This document shows positions 35,399-43,697 of a DNA stretch of 64,000 nt, in pieces (position 1 is the first letter of the stretch; every line of letters begins with the position of its first letter). Location: positions 1 through 64,000 of the forward strand of contig JACQXX010000056.1 in the NCBI GenBank assembly GCA_016208495.1, given 5' to 3'. A model generated the notes under the pieces. It was not told where the DNA came from, ran no database searches, and was given only the letters and a program-made list of their open reading frames with translations. The translations under genes were made by a program, and so were the position numbers. Origin of the DNA: Acidobacteriota bacterium. GTDB lineage: Bacteria; Acidobacteriota; Blastocatellia; Chloracidobacteriales; Chloracidobacteriaceae.

Positions 35399-37249
35399 AT
35401 GCACACTTTTTGGCGACTTGTGCGGTATGTCCGGCCCTATGTCGGCATCCTGCTTCTGGCAGTAATTTTGACAGCGTGCGTTGGTCTTTTTGAAGCGGCC
35501 CGAACCGCCTTGATCAAGCCAATTCTCGATGGACTGACCGCCTCTTCACCGGCTGCGGTCGGAGCTTCTCTGCCAGCTTCAATTGGAAATACGGCCCCCA
35601 ACTCTTCCCCTTCCCTTCTTTTGATTGATCGCTGGCTTCCCCAGGGAACTGCTTTCTGGTATTCGATTTTGGGATTGATGGTCAGTTTTACTTTTTTGCG
35701 TGGGGTCAGCCAGTTTTTTTCGAATTATTTGCTGACGACTATCGGCCAAAAGGTCATCGTTCATCTGCGCCAGGATCTGTTTGCGCATTTATTGGCCCAG
35801 TCGAACAGTTTTTTCCACCAGCATCGGACCTCTGATTTGACGGCCCACATCATCAGCGACGTTGAAAAAACACAACTGGCGGTTTCACTGTATCTGGCGG
35901 ATGCCCTTCGGGAAGGCTTCACCCTGATTTGTCTCTTGATTTTGGCCTTTGTGTTGAGCTGGAAACTGACGCTGGTTTCGCTGGCCGTTGTTCCCTTTGT
36001 CGCCACGCTCACGGCCCGGTTTGGCAAACGCCTTCGGATGACGAGCCATGCCACCCAGGAAGGTGTTCAGGAAGTCCTCGGGGTTGCCCAGGAAACCCTT
36101 TCCCATCAACAGATTGTAAAAGCTTTTGGTGCCGAAAAATTCGAAGAGCAACGATTCCTTGTGGTTTCCGAGCGGTTGCGCCGATCCAACCTCCGAACTG
36201 CGCGGGCGCTCTTTTTGCCGTCTCCGATCATGGATTTAATGGGGGTCGGCATTGGGGCCGTGGTGATTTACTACACCCAGTATCTGATTGCGACCGGGCA
36301 AATTACGATTGGAGGTGTGACGGCGACGCTGGCGGCACTGTTTCAGTTGTATGATCCGGTCCGCAAACTCAGCCAGACGCACAATGCCTACAGCCAGGTG
36401 GCGGCGGCGGCGGCCAGGGTCTTTCGGCTGCTTGATCAACATACAGAAATCCAGGATTTGCCAGATGCGGTTGAGTTGCCTTCTTTTTCCAGCCGAATTG
36501 AGTTCTCAGACGTCACCTTTACCTATCCAGGCACATCAACCCCAGCCCTTGATCGGGTGAATCTGGTGATTGAAAAAGGACAAATGGTGGCACTGGTCGG
36601 GAGAACCGGTTCCGGGAAAAGCACATTGCTCAACCTGTTGCTCCGGTTTTATGACTGTGATTCCGGGGTTGTTTTAATTGATGGCGTGGATGTGAGAGCG
36701 GCAAAACTGGCTTCATTGCGAGCTCAAATGGCCATGGTGTCACAGGAAAGCATCCTGTTTCAGGAAAGCTTCCAATATAATATTGCTTATGGCGCCAAGG
36801 AAATTGATCCAAAAGCAGTTGAGGAAGCCGCTAAAGCCGCGTATGCTCAAGAGTTTATTGAAGAACGTGGTGGATACAGGGTGAATGTCGGTGAGTCAGG
36901 CAAGGAAATCTCAGGCGGCCAACGTCAGCGCATTGCCATTGCCCGGGCGCTTTATAAAAATGCGCCGATTTTATTGCTCGACGAAGCGACTTCCCACCTG
37001 GATACCGAATCGGAACGGATTGTTCAACAGGCATTGACCAATTTGACTCGTGAACGGACCACACTGGTGATTGCCCATCGCCTCTCGACCATTCAACAAG
37101 CCGATAAAATTGTAGTTCTCAACGCCGGTCAGATTGTCGAGACTGGCACCCACGATCAACTCCTGGCTGCCAACGGGTTGTATCGCCGACTGTACGACCT
37201 TCAGTTTGCTGATGAGTCAGTCGTTGATAAGTCAGTAGTCAGTAGTTGA
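35399..37249 (+). CDS. ABC exporter, MsbA/multidrug type (fused permease-ATPase)
   Basis: This 616-residue half-transporter has an N-terminal transmembrane domain of six helices (about 1-340), where SYLL-like and FFHQHRTSDLTAHIISDVEK segments are typical of the MsbA type. The C-terminal ATPase domain has Walker A LVGRTGSGKSTLLNLLL, Q-loop VSQESILF, signature EISGGQRQRIAIARAL, Walker B ILLLDEATSHLD and the switch His in VIAHRLST. Substrate is probably a lipid or drug; MsbA-like lipid A export is the best guess for a Gram-negative cell, but unproven. The last residues (DESVVDKSVVSS) are translated from the heptamer repeat at its 3' end. It is preceded by its own promoter. Confidence 0.93.
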   Translation: MHTFWRLVRYVRPYVGILLLAVILTACVGLFEAARTALIKPILDGLTASSPAAVGASLPASIGNTAPNSSPSLLLIDRWLPQGTAFWYSILGLMVSFTFLRGVSQFFSNYLLTTIGQKVIVHLRQDLFAHLLAQSNSFFHQHRTSDLTAHIISDVEKTQLAVSLYLADALREGFTLICLLILAFVLSWKLTLVSLAVVPFVATLTARFGKRLRMTSHATQEGVQEVLGVAQETLSHQQIVKAFGAEKFEEQRFLVVSERLRRSNLRTARALFLPSPIMDLMGVGIGAVVIYYTQYLIATGQITIGGVTATLAALFQLYDPVRKLSQTHNAYSQVAAAAARVFRLLDQHTEIQDLPDAVELPSFSSRIEFSDVTFTYPGTSTPALDRVNLVIEKGQMVALVGRTGSGKSTLLNLLLRFYDCDSGVVLIDGVDVRAAKLASLRAQMAMVSQESILFQESFQYNIAYGAKEIDPKAVEEAAKAAYAQEFIEERGGYRVNVGESGKEISGGQRQRIAIARALYKNAPILLLDEATSHLDTESERIVQQALTNLTRERTTLVIAHRLSTIQQADKIVVLNAGQIVETGTHDQLLAANGLYRRLYDLQFADESVVDKSVVSS

Positions 37250-37540
37250 TGAGTCAGTAGTCAGTAGATAAAACCCGGATCGTTGAATCCGTCGAATTCT
37301 TGAAAAGAATTGTTTATAACTGACTCAAATAGAATCAAATACACTTGACATGAATTCCAAAACCCCAACACTCAGTTACTGACTACTGACTACTGACTAC
37401 TGACTACTGACTACTGACTACTGACTACTGACTACTGACTACTGACTACTGACTACTGACTACTGACTACTGACTACTGACTACTGACTACTGACTACTG
37501 TACTGACTACTGACTACTGACTACTGACTACTGACTCCCA
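37212..37540. repeat. Heptamer-array repeat element, copy 3
   Basis: The left array has AGTCAGT units with spacer GTTGATAAG/GTTGATGAG (37215-37266). The core (37267-37375) contains ACCCGGATCGTTGAATCCG, the hairpin AATTCTT-GAA-AAGAATT and CACTTGACA. The right array is about 22 copies of CTGACTA (37377-37537), with one 3-base slip near 37500. The core is nearly identical to that at 43380-43485. The left array encodes the tail of the ABC exporter. Confidence 0.95.
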
Positions 37541-37556
37541 ACTGGAATAAAAACCC

Positions 37557-38432
37557 ATGAAAAGCATGACAGGCTTTGGCACCGCAAAATGCGAAATGCA
37601 AGATTTTACCATCAATGTTGATGTGCGAACGGTCAACAGCCGGTTTCTCGATGTTGTGATGCGGCTTCCGGTCGAGTTTTCAGGTCAGGACAACCGGGTG
37701 AAAAAACAAGTCCAATCGGTTCTCAAGCGTGGTCGAGTCGAGGTCTCTGTTGTCGTTCAGCCAAATCGTGAAGTGAGTTATGATGTGAATCTTCCGTTGG
37801 TGCGTGGCTATGTTGCGGCTTTGCGCCAGGCTCAGGAAGCCACCAGTGTTGATGGCATGCTTGATTTGAGTTTGATTGCCCGATTGCCTGGAGCCATTCA
37901 ATCAGCCGCACTTGGACCTGACCTGGTTGAGCAGCTTGCCACGGGGTTGACCACGGCGCTTGGGCAGGCACTGGAGAATTTGGAACAAATGCGCATGGCC
38001 GAAGGCGCCGAACTCGTTGCGGAATTGACACTTCGGTTAGAGCACATTGGCCGCCGGGTAACTGAAGTCGAGGCCATGGTACCGCAAGTGGTTGAGGCGT
38101 ATCAGCAAAAACTTGAACGCCGCATCACGGATCTGATCCGCGATAAAGGCGAAATTGACCCGGCTCGACTGGCCCAGGAAGCAGCTTTTTTGGCGGATCG
38201 TAGCGATGTCACTGAAGAAATTGCCCGGCTCAAAAGTCACCTGACCCAGTTTGGCCAGCTTCTTGGGGCTCAGGGCGAACTTGGAAAACAGATGGATTTT
38301 CTCACCCAGGAAATGAATCGCGAGGCAAATACCATTCTTTCAAAGTCCGGCGACGTCCCGATTACTCAGGCGGCGTTAGCTATCAAGATGGAAGTCGAGA
38401 AAATTAAGGAACAGGTGCAAAATGTCGAATGA
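37557..38432 (+). CDS. yicC: YicC family endoribonuclease
   Basis: This 291-residue protein belongs to the YicC/YloC family, with the hallmark start MKSMTGFG and C-terminal LGKQMDFLTQEMNREANTILSKS. Members have been described as endoribonucleases that act on small RNAs. The central VNSRFLDVVMRLP and KRGRVEVSVVV stretches are also typical. It overlaps gmk by 11 bases, an arrangement (yicC-gmk-rpoZ) seen in many bacteria, and so is most likely translated with it. The gene begins about 17 bases after a long heptamer array, so the array must lie in or next to its promoter or leader. Confidence 0.92.
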   Translation: MKSMTGFGTAKCEMQDFTINVDVRTVNSRFLDVVMRLPVEFSGQDNRVKKQVQSVLKRGRVEVSVVVQPNREVSYDVNLPLVRGYVAALRQAQEATSVDGMLDLSLIARLPGAIQSAALGPDLVEQLATGLTTALGQALENLEQMRMAEGAELVAELTLRLEHIGRRVTEVEAMVPQVVEAYQQKLERRITDLIRDKGEIDPARLAQEAAFLADRSDVTEEIARLKSHLTQFGQLLGAQGELGKQMDFLTQEMNREANTILSKSGDVPITQAALAIKMEVEKIKEQVQNVE

Positions 38433-39081
38433 GGCCGATGTTCGAAAAACGCTTACCCGGCGTGGCGGATTGATTGTGATTTCGGCACCGTCCGGAGCTG
38501 GGAAAACAACCTTGCTGGCTCGATTGTTAAAATCGGTTGATAACCTGGGCTATTCTGTTTCTTACACTACACGCGCACCACGTCCTGGGGAACAGCACGG
38601 GAAAGACTACTTTTTTGTTTCCGTGGATGAATTTTTGCGAATGCGCGAGCGCGGAGAATTTCTGGAATCAGCCCATGTCCATGGGAATTTTTATGGTACC
38701 AGTCGGCGGGTGATCGAGGACGAACTGGCTCGTGGACGAGATATTGTCCTGGATATTGATGTGCAGGGCGCCTCGCTCATCAGTCAGGTCATGCCCCATT
38801 CGGCGCAGGTGTTTATTATGCCGCCTGGCTTTGACGTCCTGGCGCAACGGTTGCGGTCACGTGGGCTGGATAAACCTGAAGACATTGAACAACGCTTGCG
38901 CAATGCTCGCGACGAAGTTATACGTTTTCGGGAATTTCACTACGTGATTATCAATGATGATTTAGAAGCTGCTACACAGTATTTGATTTCAATTGTTCAT
39001 TCTGAACGCGTCCGGTGGCGACGTTCAGAGCATATCTTGAGAAACCTGGTTTCCACCTTTGAAGGAGTAGTAAAACGATGA
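38422..39081 (+). CDS. gmk: Guanylate kinase
   Basis: It phosphorylates GMP or dGMP to the diphosphate in purine nucleotide supply. This 219-residue cytosolic enzyme has the P-loop SAPSGAGKTTLLARLL, the GMP-binding region YSVSYTTRAPRPGEQHGKDYFFV in pieces, EFLESAHVHGNFYGTS, and DIDVQGA. Length is normal. It overlaps yicC by 11 bases at the start and rpoZ by 4 bases (ATGA) at the end, so the three genes form one operon. Confidence 0.97.
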   Translation: MSNEADVRKTLTRRGGLIVISAPSGAGKTTLLARLLKSVDNLGYSVSYTTRAPRPGEQHGKDYFFVSVDEFLRMRERGEFLESAHVHGNFYGTSRRVIEDELARGRDIVLDIDVQGASLISQVMPHSAQVFIMPPGFDVLAQRLRSRGLDKPEDIEQRLRNARDEVIRFREFHYVIINDDLEAATQYLISIVHSERVRWRRSEHILRNLVSTFEGVVKR

Positions 39082-39302
39082 CTGACAAAGACAAAAAATC
39101 GCTGCATTACGCTGACAGCAAATACCGCCTGATTTTGATTGCTGCCCGGCGCAGCAAGCAAATTCAGAAAGGCGATTCTCCCCGACTGGTTTCTAACTCA
39201 CACAAACCGACCCGGGTTGCACTCGAAGAAGTCCATAAGGGAATGATCCCGTTTGAAATCCTTCCGCCGCGAAAGGCGAAAGAAGTCGAAGTCGAATTTT
39301 AG
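39078..39302 (+). CDS. rpoZ: RNA polymerase omega subunit
   Basis: This 74-residue protein assists assembly of RNA polymerase and in many bacteria forms part of the ppGpp site. The pattern SKYRLILIAARRSKQIQKGD and KPTRVALEEVHKGMI matches omega subunits. Position directly after gmk with a 4-base overlap is the classic context. It is followed by an inverted repeat (ACAATGGCGTGAG and CTCACGCCATTGT, 39315-39348) that probably ends the operon. Confidence 0.93.
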   Translation: MTDKDKKSLHYADSKYRLILIAARRSKQIQKGDSPRLVSNSHKPTRVALEEVHKGMIPFEILPPRKAKEVEVEF

Positions 39303-39314
39303 TTTTGATGAAAG

Positions 39315-39348
39315 ACAATGGCGTGAGGCACTTTGCTCACGCCATTGT
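39315..39348 (+). terminator. Hairpin after rpoZ
   Basis: ACAATGGCGTGAG (39315-39327) pairs perfectly with CTCACGCCATTGT (39336-39348), with an 8-base loop. There is no long T run after it, only TGTTG, so it may be a weak terminator or an mRNA-stabilising hairpin. Confidence 0.6.
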
Positions 39349-39452
39349 TGTTGAAGGTTCAGAACGTTGACTGTGTCATGGCGGTTGTGAGGGCTGAATG
39401 ATGCTGCTTCTACTGGCTTTTGTGTTGGAGACGAATCAGAAGAGCCGATGAG

Positions 39453-39528
39453 TCAGTACCGCCCGCGTCAGTGGGTGGGCCTCATTGATTCCAAAATCCA
39501 CCCGCTCACGCGGGTGGTACTGACAAAT
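39453..39528. repeat. GTCAGTACC...GGTACTGAC inverted repeat
   Basis: The arms GTCAGTACC/GGTACTGAC enclose CCCGCGTCAGTGGGTGG and CCACCCGCTCACGCGGG, an imperfect palindrome of about 75 bp. A related piece with the CCCACCTGCGCGAGCGGGTGG pattern occurs at 56085-56105 after parB. It looks like a dispersed palindromic repeat. Confidence 0.7.
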
Positions 39529-39562
39529 CCTTATTTGTACCCTTGACCTGGCGAAATTATTT

Positions 39563-41059
39563 ATGAGCAAACCTGCAACTGTCCGTCCCCGCCCCATTGA
39601 TCGTGTGCGAAAAGCGATCATTGCCCAGTATCCGCTGTTGTATTTGCTGAGTTGGGAAGAAGATCGTGTCGAGCGGATGATTCAATCAATCGCCCGAGGG
39701 TTTAACCCGCCGCTCAATGTCTATATCTGGACCATTTCACAGGGGCTCCGGCATGGAGAAGACTTGATTCCCGGCACAATGGAGGCCCGTGGCGTACTGG
39801 AATTTATCATTAAGACCCAGGAACGCGGCTTTTTTCTGCTCAAGGATTTTCATCGTGAAGTCGAAAATAACCCATTGATTATCCGTGAGTTGCGCGATGC
39901 CTATTATGCCCTGAAAGAAAAGGGCAAATTTTTGTGCATTGTTTCGCCAATCTTGAGCATCCCTGACGAACTCAAAAAGGAAATCTATCTTGTCGAAGTT
40001 CTCTTGCCGGCGGAAGATGAAATCGGTCCCCTGGTTGACTATCTCACCACCCGGTATTTCAAGACGACTATCGCGGATGAAGCCCTGAAGCGCAATCTCA
40101 TCAATGGGTTAAAAGGATTGACATTTAGCGAGATCCAGCACGTCCTCAGTGGAATCTTTTATGGAAAACAGGTTTTTTCCGAAGAAGTGATCAATCAGGT
40201 GCTGGTCGAAAAAGAACAGATCACCAAAAAAGACGGCTTGTTGGAATTTATCTATCCCCGGTTTAAGGCCGAAGATTTAGGCGGATATCATTCGCTCAAA
40301 AACTGGCTGGCCAGACGCGCCAATCTGTTTTCAAAAGAAGCTGAACAGGCCAGTGTCTCAAAGCCCAAGGGATTGCTGATGATGGGAATTTCCGGATGTG
40401 GAAAGAGCCTGGCGGTCAAAGTCATTTCCTCAATGTGGAACCTGCCACTCTTTCGGCTTGATATGAGCAATATCTTTTCAGGCGTTGGGTACGGGGCACC
40501 GGAAAACGCGTTTCGGCGCGCCCTGGCTTCGGTCGAAGCCCTCTCCCCTTGCGTCTTATGGATTGATGAAATTGAGACCGGCATCGTCGGCATCAAGGAA
40601 GGCGCCCAGGGAGGGCCGTCAACTCGCATTTTTGCCACGTTCCTGACCTGGATGCAGGAAAAAGACGAACAGGTTTTTGTGGCCGCCACAGCCAACCGGA
40701 TTGACTTGCTCCCGGCGGAATTCATCCGCAAAGGGCGATTTGACCAGGTCTTTTTCCTGGATTTGCCTAACGAAGAAGAACGCAAACAGATTTTCACGAT
40801 TCACCTGCTCCGCAAAGGGTGCAATATGATGGGGTTTGATCTGGTGACGCTCTCAAAAACCTCAGAAGGCTGGAACGGTGCTGAAATCGAGCAAGCCGTG
40901 GAAGTTGCCTCCATTGAAGCATTTAACCAGAAAGTACCGTTAAGCATGACTCATTTGATTAAGACCCTGAGTCAGACCATTCCGCTTTCACGCACCATGA
41001 CCGAACAAATCAAGCACATCCGAAGCTGGGCGCTCGCTCGGGCGATCAATGCTTCCTAG
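39563..41059 (+). CDS. Ycf46-like AAA ATPase
   Basis: This 498-residue cytosolic AAA protein is like the cyanobacterial/plastid Ycf46 group. The N-terminal half (AIIAQYPLLYLLSWEEDRVERMI) is typical of that group. The AAA module has Walker A GLLMMGISGCGKSLAVK, Walker B CVLWIDEIETG and sensor/arginine finger region VAATANRIDLLPAEFIRKGRFDQVF. In cyanobacteria a Ycf46 homologue has been linked to regulation of inorganic carbon use and photosynthesis; the role in other bacteria is unknown. It stands alone between the rpoZ operon and the oxidative-stress group. AGTAGCGA tandem repeats begin at its stop codon. Confidence 0.85.
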   Translation: MSKPATVRPRPIDRVRKAIIAQYPLLYLLSWEEDRVERMIQSIARGFNPPLNVYIWTISQGLRHGEDLIPGTMEARGVLEFIIKTQERGFFLLKDFHREVENNPLIIRELRDAYYALKEKGKFLCIVSPILSIPDELKKEIYLVEVLLPAEDEIGPLVDYLTTRYFKTTIADEALKRNLINGLKGLTFSEIQHVLSGIFYGKQVFSEEVINQVLVEKEQITKKDGLLEFIYPRFKAEDLGGYHSLKNWLARRANLFSKEAEQASVSKPKGLLMMGISGCGKSLAVKVISSMWNLPLFRLDMSNIFSGVGYGAPENAFRRALASVEALSPCVLWIDEIETGIVGIKEGAQGGPSTRIFATFLTWMQEKDEQVFVAATANRIDLLPAEFIRKGRFDQVFFLDLPNEEERKQIFTIHLLRKGCNMMGFDLVTLSKTSEGWNGAEIEQAVEVASIEAFNQKVPLSMTHLIKTLSQTIPLSRTMTEQIKHIRSWALARAINAS

Positions 41060-41193
41060 CGAAGTAGCGAAGTAGCGAAGTAGCGAAGTAGCGAGTAGTC
41101 AATCCAAAAATCAGCGATTGGCAAGTTCTAAATAACCCAAACACACCTGAGTGATCAGAGATATTTCGAGAACCCGGAACCCGGAAAAATATC

Positions 41194-41224
41194 TTGACTG
41201 ATTCTTAATTTAGACTTAATCTAA
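41194..41224 (+). promoter_or_regulatory. perR promoter with TTAGA-N5-TCTAA operator
   Basis: TTGACT (41194-41199), 17 bases, then TAATCT (41217-41222). The palindrome TTAGA-CTTAA-TCTAA (41210-41224) covers the -10. The ATG at 41232 is only 9 bases from the -10, so the mRNA would have almost no leader. The same palindrome type occurs at 41674, before the next gene. Confidence 0.6.
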
Positions 41225-41231
41225 GTTCGCT

Positions 41232-41654
41232 ATGAAGCGACTCTCACATCAATCAGTCGAAAATCTGGTTCGGACCAAAGGGTTGAAGATGACACCCCAA
41301 CGGCAGGTGATTGTGGAATTCCTGCAGTCGGTGGATCATCACCCGACGGCGGAAGAGGTTTTTCGGGCGGTGAATGAACGCTTTCCGATGACCTCGCGAG
41401 CAACGGTCTACAACACACTTAACTGGTTGAAAGAAGCTCATCTGGTGGCTGAACTTTTTGAAAACGGGATTGCCCGGTTTGACCCAAATTTAATGCCACA
41501 CCACCATTTCATCTGCCGTCAGTGCGGTAAAGTTGAAGATATTGATTGGGAGGTCGTGGCACCAGTGGTGCAGGCGGTGCTCCCTGGCAACCAAAAAGTT
41601 GAGACCTTTGAACTGACTCTTCGCGGTTTGTGCGCTCATTGTGTCCAACCGTAG
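41232..41654 (+). CDS. perR: Fur-family regulator, PerR-like
   Basis: This 140-residue repressor of the Fur superfamily is most like PerR. The winged-helix part contains LKMTPQRQVIVEFLQS, HPTAEEVFRAVNERFPMTSRATVYNTLNWL in pieces. The dimer domain has HHHFICRQCGKVEDI and the C-terminal LRGLCAHC, giving two CxxC pairs for structural zinc, and His residues for the regulatory metal. PerR senses peroxide through Fe-catalysed His oxidation; Fur senses iron. The neighbours (two VOC proteins, Dps) favour an oxidative-stress role. Its own promoter carries a TTAGA-N5-TCTAA site, consistent with autoregulation. Confidence 0.85.
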   Translation: MKRLSHQSVENLVRTKGLKMTPQRQVIVEFLQSVDHHPTAEEVFRAVNERFPMTSRATVYNTLNWLKEAHLVAELFENGIARFDPNLMPHHHFICRQCGKVEDIDWEVVAPVVQAVLPGNQKVETFELTLRGLCAHCVQP

Positions 41655-41673
41655 TATTTTTTTGTAAATGGAC

Positions 41674-41688
41674 TTAGATAGAGTCTAA
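41674..41688 (+). promoter_or_regulatory. Second TTAGA-N5-TCTAA operator candidate
   Basis: The palindrome TTAGA-TAGAG-TCTAA lies between perR and the VOC gene, 36 bases before the ATG at 41724. It matches the arms of the site at 41210-41224 exactly, while the five central bases differ, as expected for a repressor dimer site. Confidence 0.55.
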
Positions 41689-41723
41689 AAAAAGAATTTT
41701 TCCAAATTTCCCGGAGTTGATTT

Positions 41724-42086
41724 ATGTTTACATTGCAGCACATTGACCATATTGCTTTCACCGTCAAAGATCTTGAAGTTTCTGCCCGCTGGTATCAGGA
41801 TGTCCTGGGTCTTGAGCGCCACCAACCCAGCAGCGAACCCTACCCGATTGATATGATTTCTGGAAATACCGCGATTGCCCTGTTTCCGGCCAAAGCTGAC
41901 CAGCAAGTCACCCGCCCCACCTGGCACGTTGCTTTTCGTGCGGATCGAGCCAATTATGACCGGGCTCAGGTGGTTCTCAAGGAACGCGGCATTCCGTTTG
42001 ACATTCAAGATCACGGCTATAGCGTGTCACTCTATTTGACTGACCCGGATGGCCATGTGGTTGAAATCACAACGTATGAAGTTTAA
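41724..42086 (+). CDS. VOC (glyoxalase/dioxygenase fold) protein
   Basis: This 120-residue single-domain protein of the vicinal-oxygen-chelate superfamily has paired beta-alpha-beta motifs. The first is IDHIAFTVKDLEVSARWYQDVLGLE, and the metal-ligand end is YLTDPDGHVVEITTYE. Such proteins include glyoxalase I, antibiotic-binding proteins and dioxygenases; the substrate cannot be read from sequence. Two potential ligands are visible (the His of DHIAF and the Glu of EITTYE). It follows perR, with a candidate PerR-type operator in between, so it is likely part of the same regulon. GGAG precedes the ATG. Confidence 0.85.
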   Translation: MFTLQHIDHIAFTVKDLEVSARWYQDVLGLERHQPSSEPYPIDMISGNTAIALFPAKADQQVTRPTWHVAFRADRANYDRAQVVLKERGIPFDIQDHGYSVSLYLTDPDGHVVEITTYEV

Positions 42087-42094
42087 TGCGAAGA

Positions 42095-42250
42095 CGGTGG
42101 CTGAAGGCTTGGGGCGGAAGAAAGTGGGCGGAAGACATCGGGCGGAAGATATTGGGGATTGGAACCCACAGCCCATTTTCTTCAGCCCCCAGCCCTGAGC
42201 CCGAGGTTTTCAGCCCTGAGCCCGAAGTTTTCAGCCCTGAGTCCTAAAAG
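42095..42250. repeat. TTCAGCCC-type repeat block
   Basis: GGCTTGGGGCGGAAGAAAG and related units (42107-42155) face CTTCAGCCCCCAGCCCTGAG and two copies of CCCGAAGTTTTCAGCCCTGAG-like units (42178-42243). The frame of the following VOC gene runs open through it, which explains its false N-terminal extension. Confidence 0.8.
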
Positions 42251-42263
42251 AAGAGGTGAAACA

Positions 42264-42683
42264 ATGACTGACATCGGATTGACTCATATTGCACTCCCCG
42301 TGACGGACGTTGAGGCCAGCATCGCTTTTTATACCCGATATGCGAATATGCAGGTGGTTCACCGCCGGCATGACACGAGCACCAATACCACTGTGGTCTG
42401 GTTAAGCGACCGAACGCGCCCGTTTGCCATTGTTTTGATTGGTGTTCCTCTGGTCACAGTTCGCCTGTCGCCTTTCGCCCATCTGGGAGTGGGGTGTGCT
42501 TCGCGTGAAGAAGTTGACCGATTGTGCGCCCAGGCTCGCGCCGAAGGATGTTTGATTTCCGGTCCTGCGGATGCCGGCGTACCGGTTGGATACTGGGCTT
42601 TTCTTCGGGACCCGGATGGACATACACTGGAACTCGCTTTCGGTCAGGAAGTCGGTCTGACCGTCGAATCAGTTCCATCATAG
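42264..42683 (+). CDS. VOC (glyoxalase-fold) protein, second copy
   Basis: This 139-residue VOC-superfamily protein carries the typical LTHIALPVTDVEASIAFYTRYANMQVVHRRH in pieces, and closes with AFLRDPDGHTLELAFGQ. Possible metal ligands are the His of THIAL and the Glu of LELAF. It shares only the fold with the neighbour at 41724, so this is not a recent duplication. The ATG at 42264 has AGAGGTG upstream; 35 more codons upstream are translated intergenic repeat and not part of the protein. Substrate unknown. Confidence 0.83.
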   Translation: MTDIGLTHIALPVTDVEASIAFYTRYANMQVVHRRHDTSTNTTVVWLSDRTRPFAIVLIGVPLVTVRLSPFAHLGVGCASREEVDRLCAQARAEGCLISGPADAGVPVGYWAFLRDPDGHTLELAFGQEVGLTVESVPS

Positions 42684-42775
42684 AGCAATTATGAATTATG
42701 AATTATGAATTATGAAATGGCTAACTCTCTGTGATTCAATTAGATACCACGTTCATAATTCATAACTGGCATTGT
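42683..42775. repeat. GAATTAT arrays and inverse
   Basis: Four GAATTAT copies (42691-42716), a core of about 35 bp containing CTCTCTGTGATTCAATTAG, then TTCATAATTCATAAC in the opposite sense. It lies just upstream of dps. Confidence 0.75.
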
Positions 42776-42804
42776 TTTGATATTTTTTTCAAAAGGAGAT
42801 GATG

Positions 42805-43311
42805 ATGTTGATTCAGAAGTTTGGTGAGTTGGATGGATATGGAGTTGGACTTGGTGAAAACGAACGGACTCGATTGATTGAAGTCCTCAATCGAAATATT
42901 GCCAACGCCGCCTTGCTGGCAACCAAGTACAAAAAATATCACTGGACGGTTTCCGGTGCTCTGTTTCGTGAGCTTCACTTGCTCTTTGACGACCATGCCA
43001 CGAACGTGAATGAAACTATTGATGAGCAGGCTGAACGGGTGATGACCCTGGGTGGTGTCCCGATTGGAAGCCAGGAAGAACACCTCAAATTTGGCACGCT
43101 CAAATCAGCGGAGCCGGGAATTCTCACTCCAGACACGATGCTTGAAGATTTGCTCCACGATCACCACAAAGTGATTTTGGAGCTCCGGGCCGACATTGAA
43201 ACGGCGACCGGATGTGGCGATCCTGGAACGGCTGATCTCTTTACCCGGATTGTTCAGGTTCACGAAAAAGACGCGTGGTTTATTGCCGAGCATCGCAAGC
43301 GGGATCGGTGA
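42805..43311 (+). CDS. dps: Dps family DNA-protecting ferritin
   Basis: This 168-residue mini-ferritin forms a 12-mer that oxidises Fe(II) with peroxide and shields DNA. The ferroxidase ligands are visible in KYHWTVSGALFRELHLLFDDHA and VNETIDEQAERVMTLGG (His, His, Asp, Glu pattern). Three ATGs lie in a row (42799, 42802, 42805). The third has the best spacing (6 bases) from AAGGAG, so I use it. Presence close to a PerR-like regulator fits the well-known PerR control of dps genes, though no TTAGA-N5-TCTAA site is visible directly upstream. Confidence 0.93.
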   Translation: MLIQKFGELDGYGVGLGENERTRLIEVLNRNIANAALLATKYKKYHWTVSGALFRELHLLFDDHATNVNETIDEQAERVMTLGGVPIGSQEEHLKFGTLKSAEPGILTPDTMLEDLLHDHHKVILELRADIETATGCGDPGTADLFTRIVQVHEKDAWFIAEHRKRDR

Positions 43312-43312
43312 T

Positions 43313-43697
43313 TATTGGGTCAGTAGTTGATAAGTCAGTCGTCAGTAGTTGATAAGTCAGTAGTCAGTCGTCAGTAGATAAAACCCGGATCGTTGAATCC
43401 GTCGAATTCTTGAAAAGAATTGTTCCTAACTGATTCAAATAGAACAAAATCCACTTGACAGAGAATTCAAAATCCCAACACTCGACTACTGACTACTGAC
43501 TACTGACTACTGACTACTGACTACTGACTACTGACTACTGACTACTGACTACTGACTACTGACTACTGACTACTGACTACTGACTACTGACTACTGACTA
43601 CTGACTACTGACTACTGACTACTGACTACTGACTACTGACTACTGACTACTGACTACTGACTACTGACTACTGACTACTGACTACTGACTACTGACA
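43313..43697. repeat. Heptamer-array repeat element, copy 4 (largest)
   Basis: The left array is AGTCAGT with GTTGATAAG interruptions (43318-43380). The core (43380-43485) is nearly identical to copy 3, including the AATTCTT-GAA-AAGAATT hairpin. The right array is about 30 CTGACTA copies (43487-43697). Its end encodes the last residues (SVVSSQ) of the minus-strand gene at 43675. Confidence 0.95.

Noticed and set aside
43487-43697. CRISPR-like appearance of the long CTGACTA arrays
   Set aside because: The unit is 7 bp with no spacers between copies, and no cas gene is present; it is a simple tandem repeat.
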